A stretch of DNA of 64,000 bases from Torymus aiolomorphi (lineage: Eukaryota > Arthropoda > Insecta > Hymenoptera > Torymidae), in NCBI GenBank assembly GCA_036365515.1, contig CM070873.1, positions 74,054,529 to 74,118,528 of the forward strand. Reading direction: 5' to 3'. Shown here in pieces: positions 63,693 to 64,000 of this stretch. Made by a program: the position numbers and the translations under genes. The notes under the pieces are model-generated. The model saw only the letters and a list, made by a program, of their open reading frames with translations. It was not told the origin of the DNA and ran no database searches. Every line of letters begins with the position of its first letter. The first letter of the stretch is position 1.

Positions 63693-64000
63693 AATGTAAG
63701 TAGTTGTTTATCTTTTCTAAATCGTTTGGATCTGGATTCCCAAAAATATATTTTATAGCTGTGTCTAATCCGTTTATTAACCCTCTTTTCGTTTTCATGT
63801 TTGATGGCATTATTATCTGTAGATTCTGGTGTATTTCATTACATAGAATTTCGGCTTGCTTTAATAAACTCGATTCTCTTAATTCGCCTTGGTTAGATAA
63901 TATTCTATAGCTAGCTGTTATATGTTTGAAAGTTTTCAAAAGCGTAGTAACGTCGATGTTGAAATGTAGGTAATGATAACTTCCAACTATTCTCCCAGTT
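63693..64000 (-). pseudogene. env: Errantivirus-type envelope, N-terminal part, runs off window
   Basis: Minus frame open from the right edge to the insertion point. It carries helical segments and a basic cleavage-type motif followed by the hydrophobic/Gly start of a fusion peptide (KTKRGLINGLDTAIKYIFG). This motif is characteristic of the F-like envelope of errantiviruses and some other insect retroelements. It is cut after NNYLH by Penelope-like element 3; the continuation is at 61123 and below. Confidence 0.75.

Overview
The window looks like non-coding, transposon-packed DNA from an insect nuclear genome. It is AT-rich with long microsatellites and carries one short host exon with canonical splice sites (26595..26725, minus, RasGRF-like PH domain). 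Several mobile-element types common in arthropods have inserted into one another. The order cannot be read from sequence alone; a hymenopteran is a guess. No prokaryotic operon, CRISPR or functional tRNA was seen.

Layout. 1..~12100 is most of an endogenous Polinton/Maverick (adintovirus-like) element. On the minus strand it has an integrase (cut by the window edge), a fibre-like protein, a conserved Polinton protein and a packaging ATPase. On the plus strand it has a PLA2-domain protein, an adenain-like protease, minor and major capsid proteins and a conserved protein of unknown role. It is a decayed provirus: most genes carry a stop or frameshift, or have lost a catalytic residue. A 5.46-kb DNA transposon with long inverted repeats (1812..7271) sits inside the ATPase gene with a 3-bp target duplication. 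12100..18250 holds a tandemly duplicated tRNA-like repeat, a GC minisatellite, a microsatellite-bearing repeat family and two unrecognised coding fragments. 18243..22860 is a broken Gypsy element (minus) with its own insertion, followed by a 152-bp tandem duplication and compound microsatellites. 26595..26725 is the host exon.

29063..36712 is a complete Bel/Pao LTR retrotransposon (minus; 5-bp TSD AATAT) with a 1575-codon pol frame whose RT active-site box is altered. 38850..43450 holds two Penelope-like elements head to head; one is split by a 399-bp fold-back MITE at TTAA. 43530..45390 has another MITE and a 93-bp satellite with a 279-bp higher-order period. 45500..53150 is repeat-family DNA, including an uninterrupted 262-bp (GT)n. 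54953..55286 is a TA-flanked palindromic MITE. 56976..59531 looks like the 5' part of an LTR element (primer-binding site and gag-like ORF) with a 460-bp TA-flanked MITE inside. 59700..64000 is the 3' end of an errantivirus-like element: a fusion-protein env on minus, split by an intact Penelope-like element (659 codons) with a perfect 13-bp TSD.

Several insertions are proved internally, because the flanks rejoin in frame or because a sister copy gives the empty site. The window can therefore be read as a stratigraphy. The most interesting content is the Polinton provirus, with its repeated TATA/initiator promoter layout and gene-by-gene inactivation.
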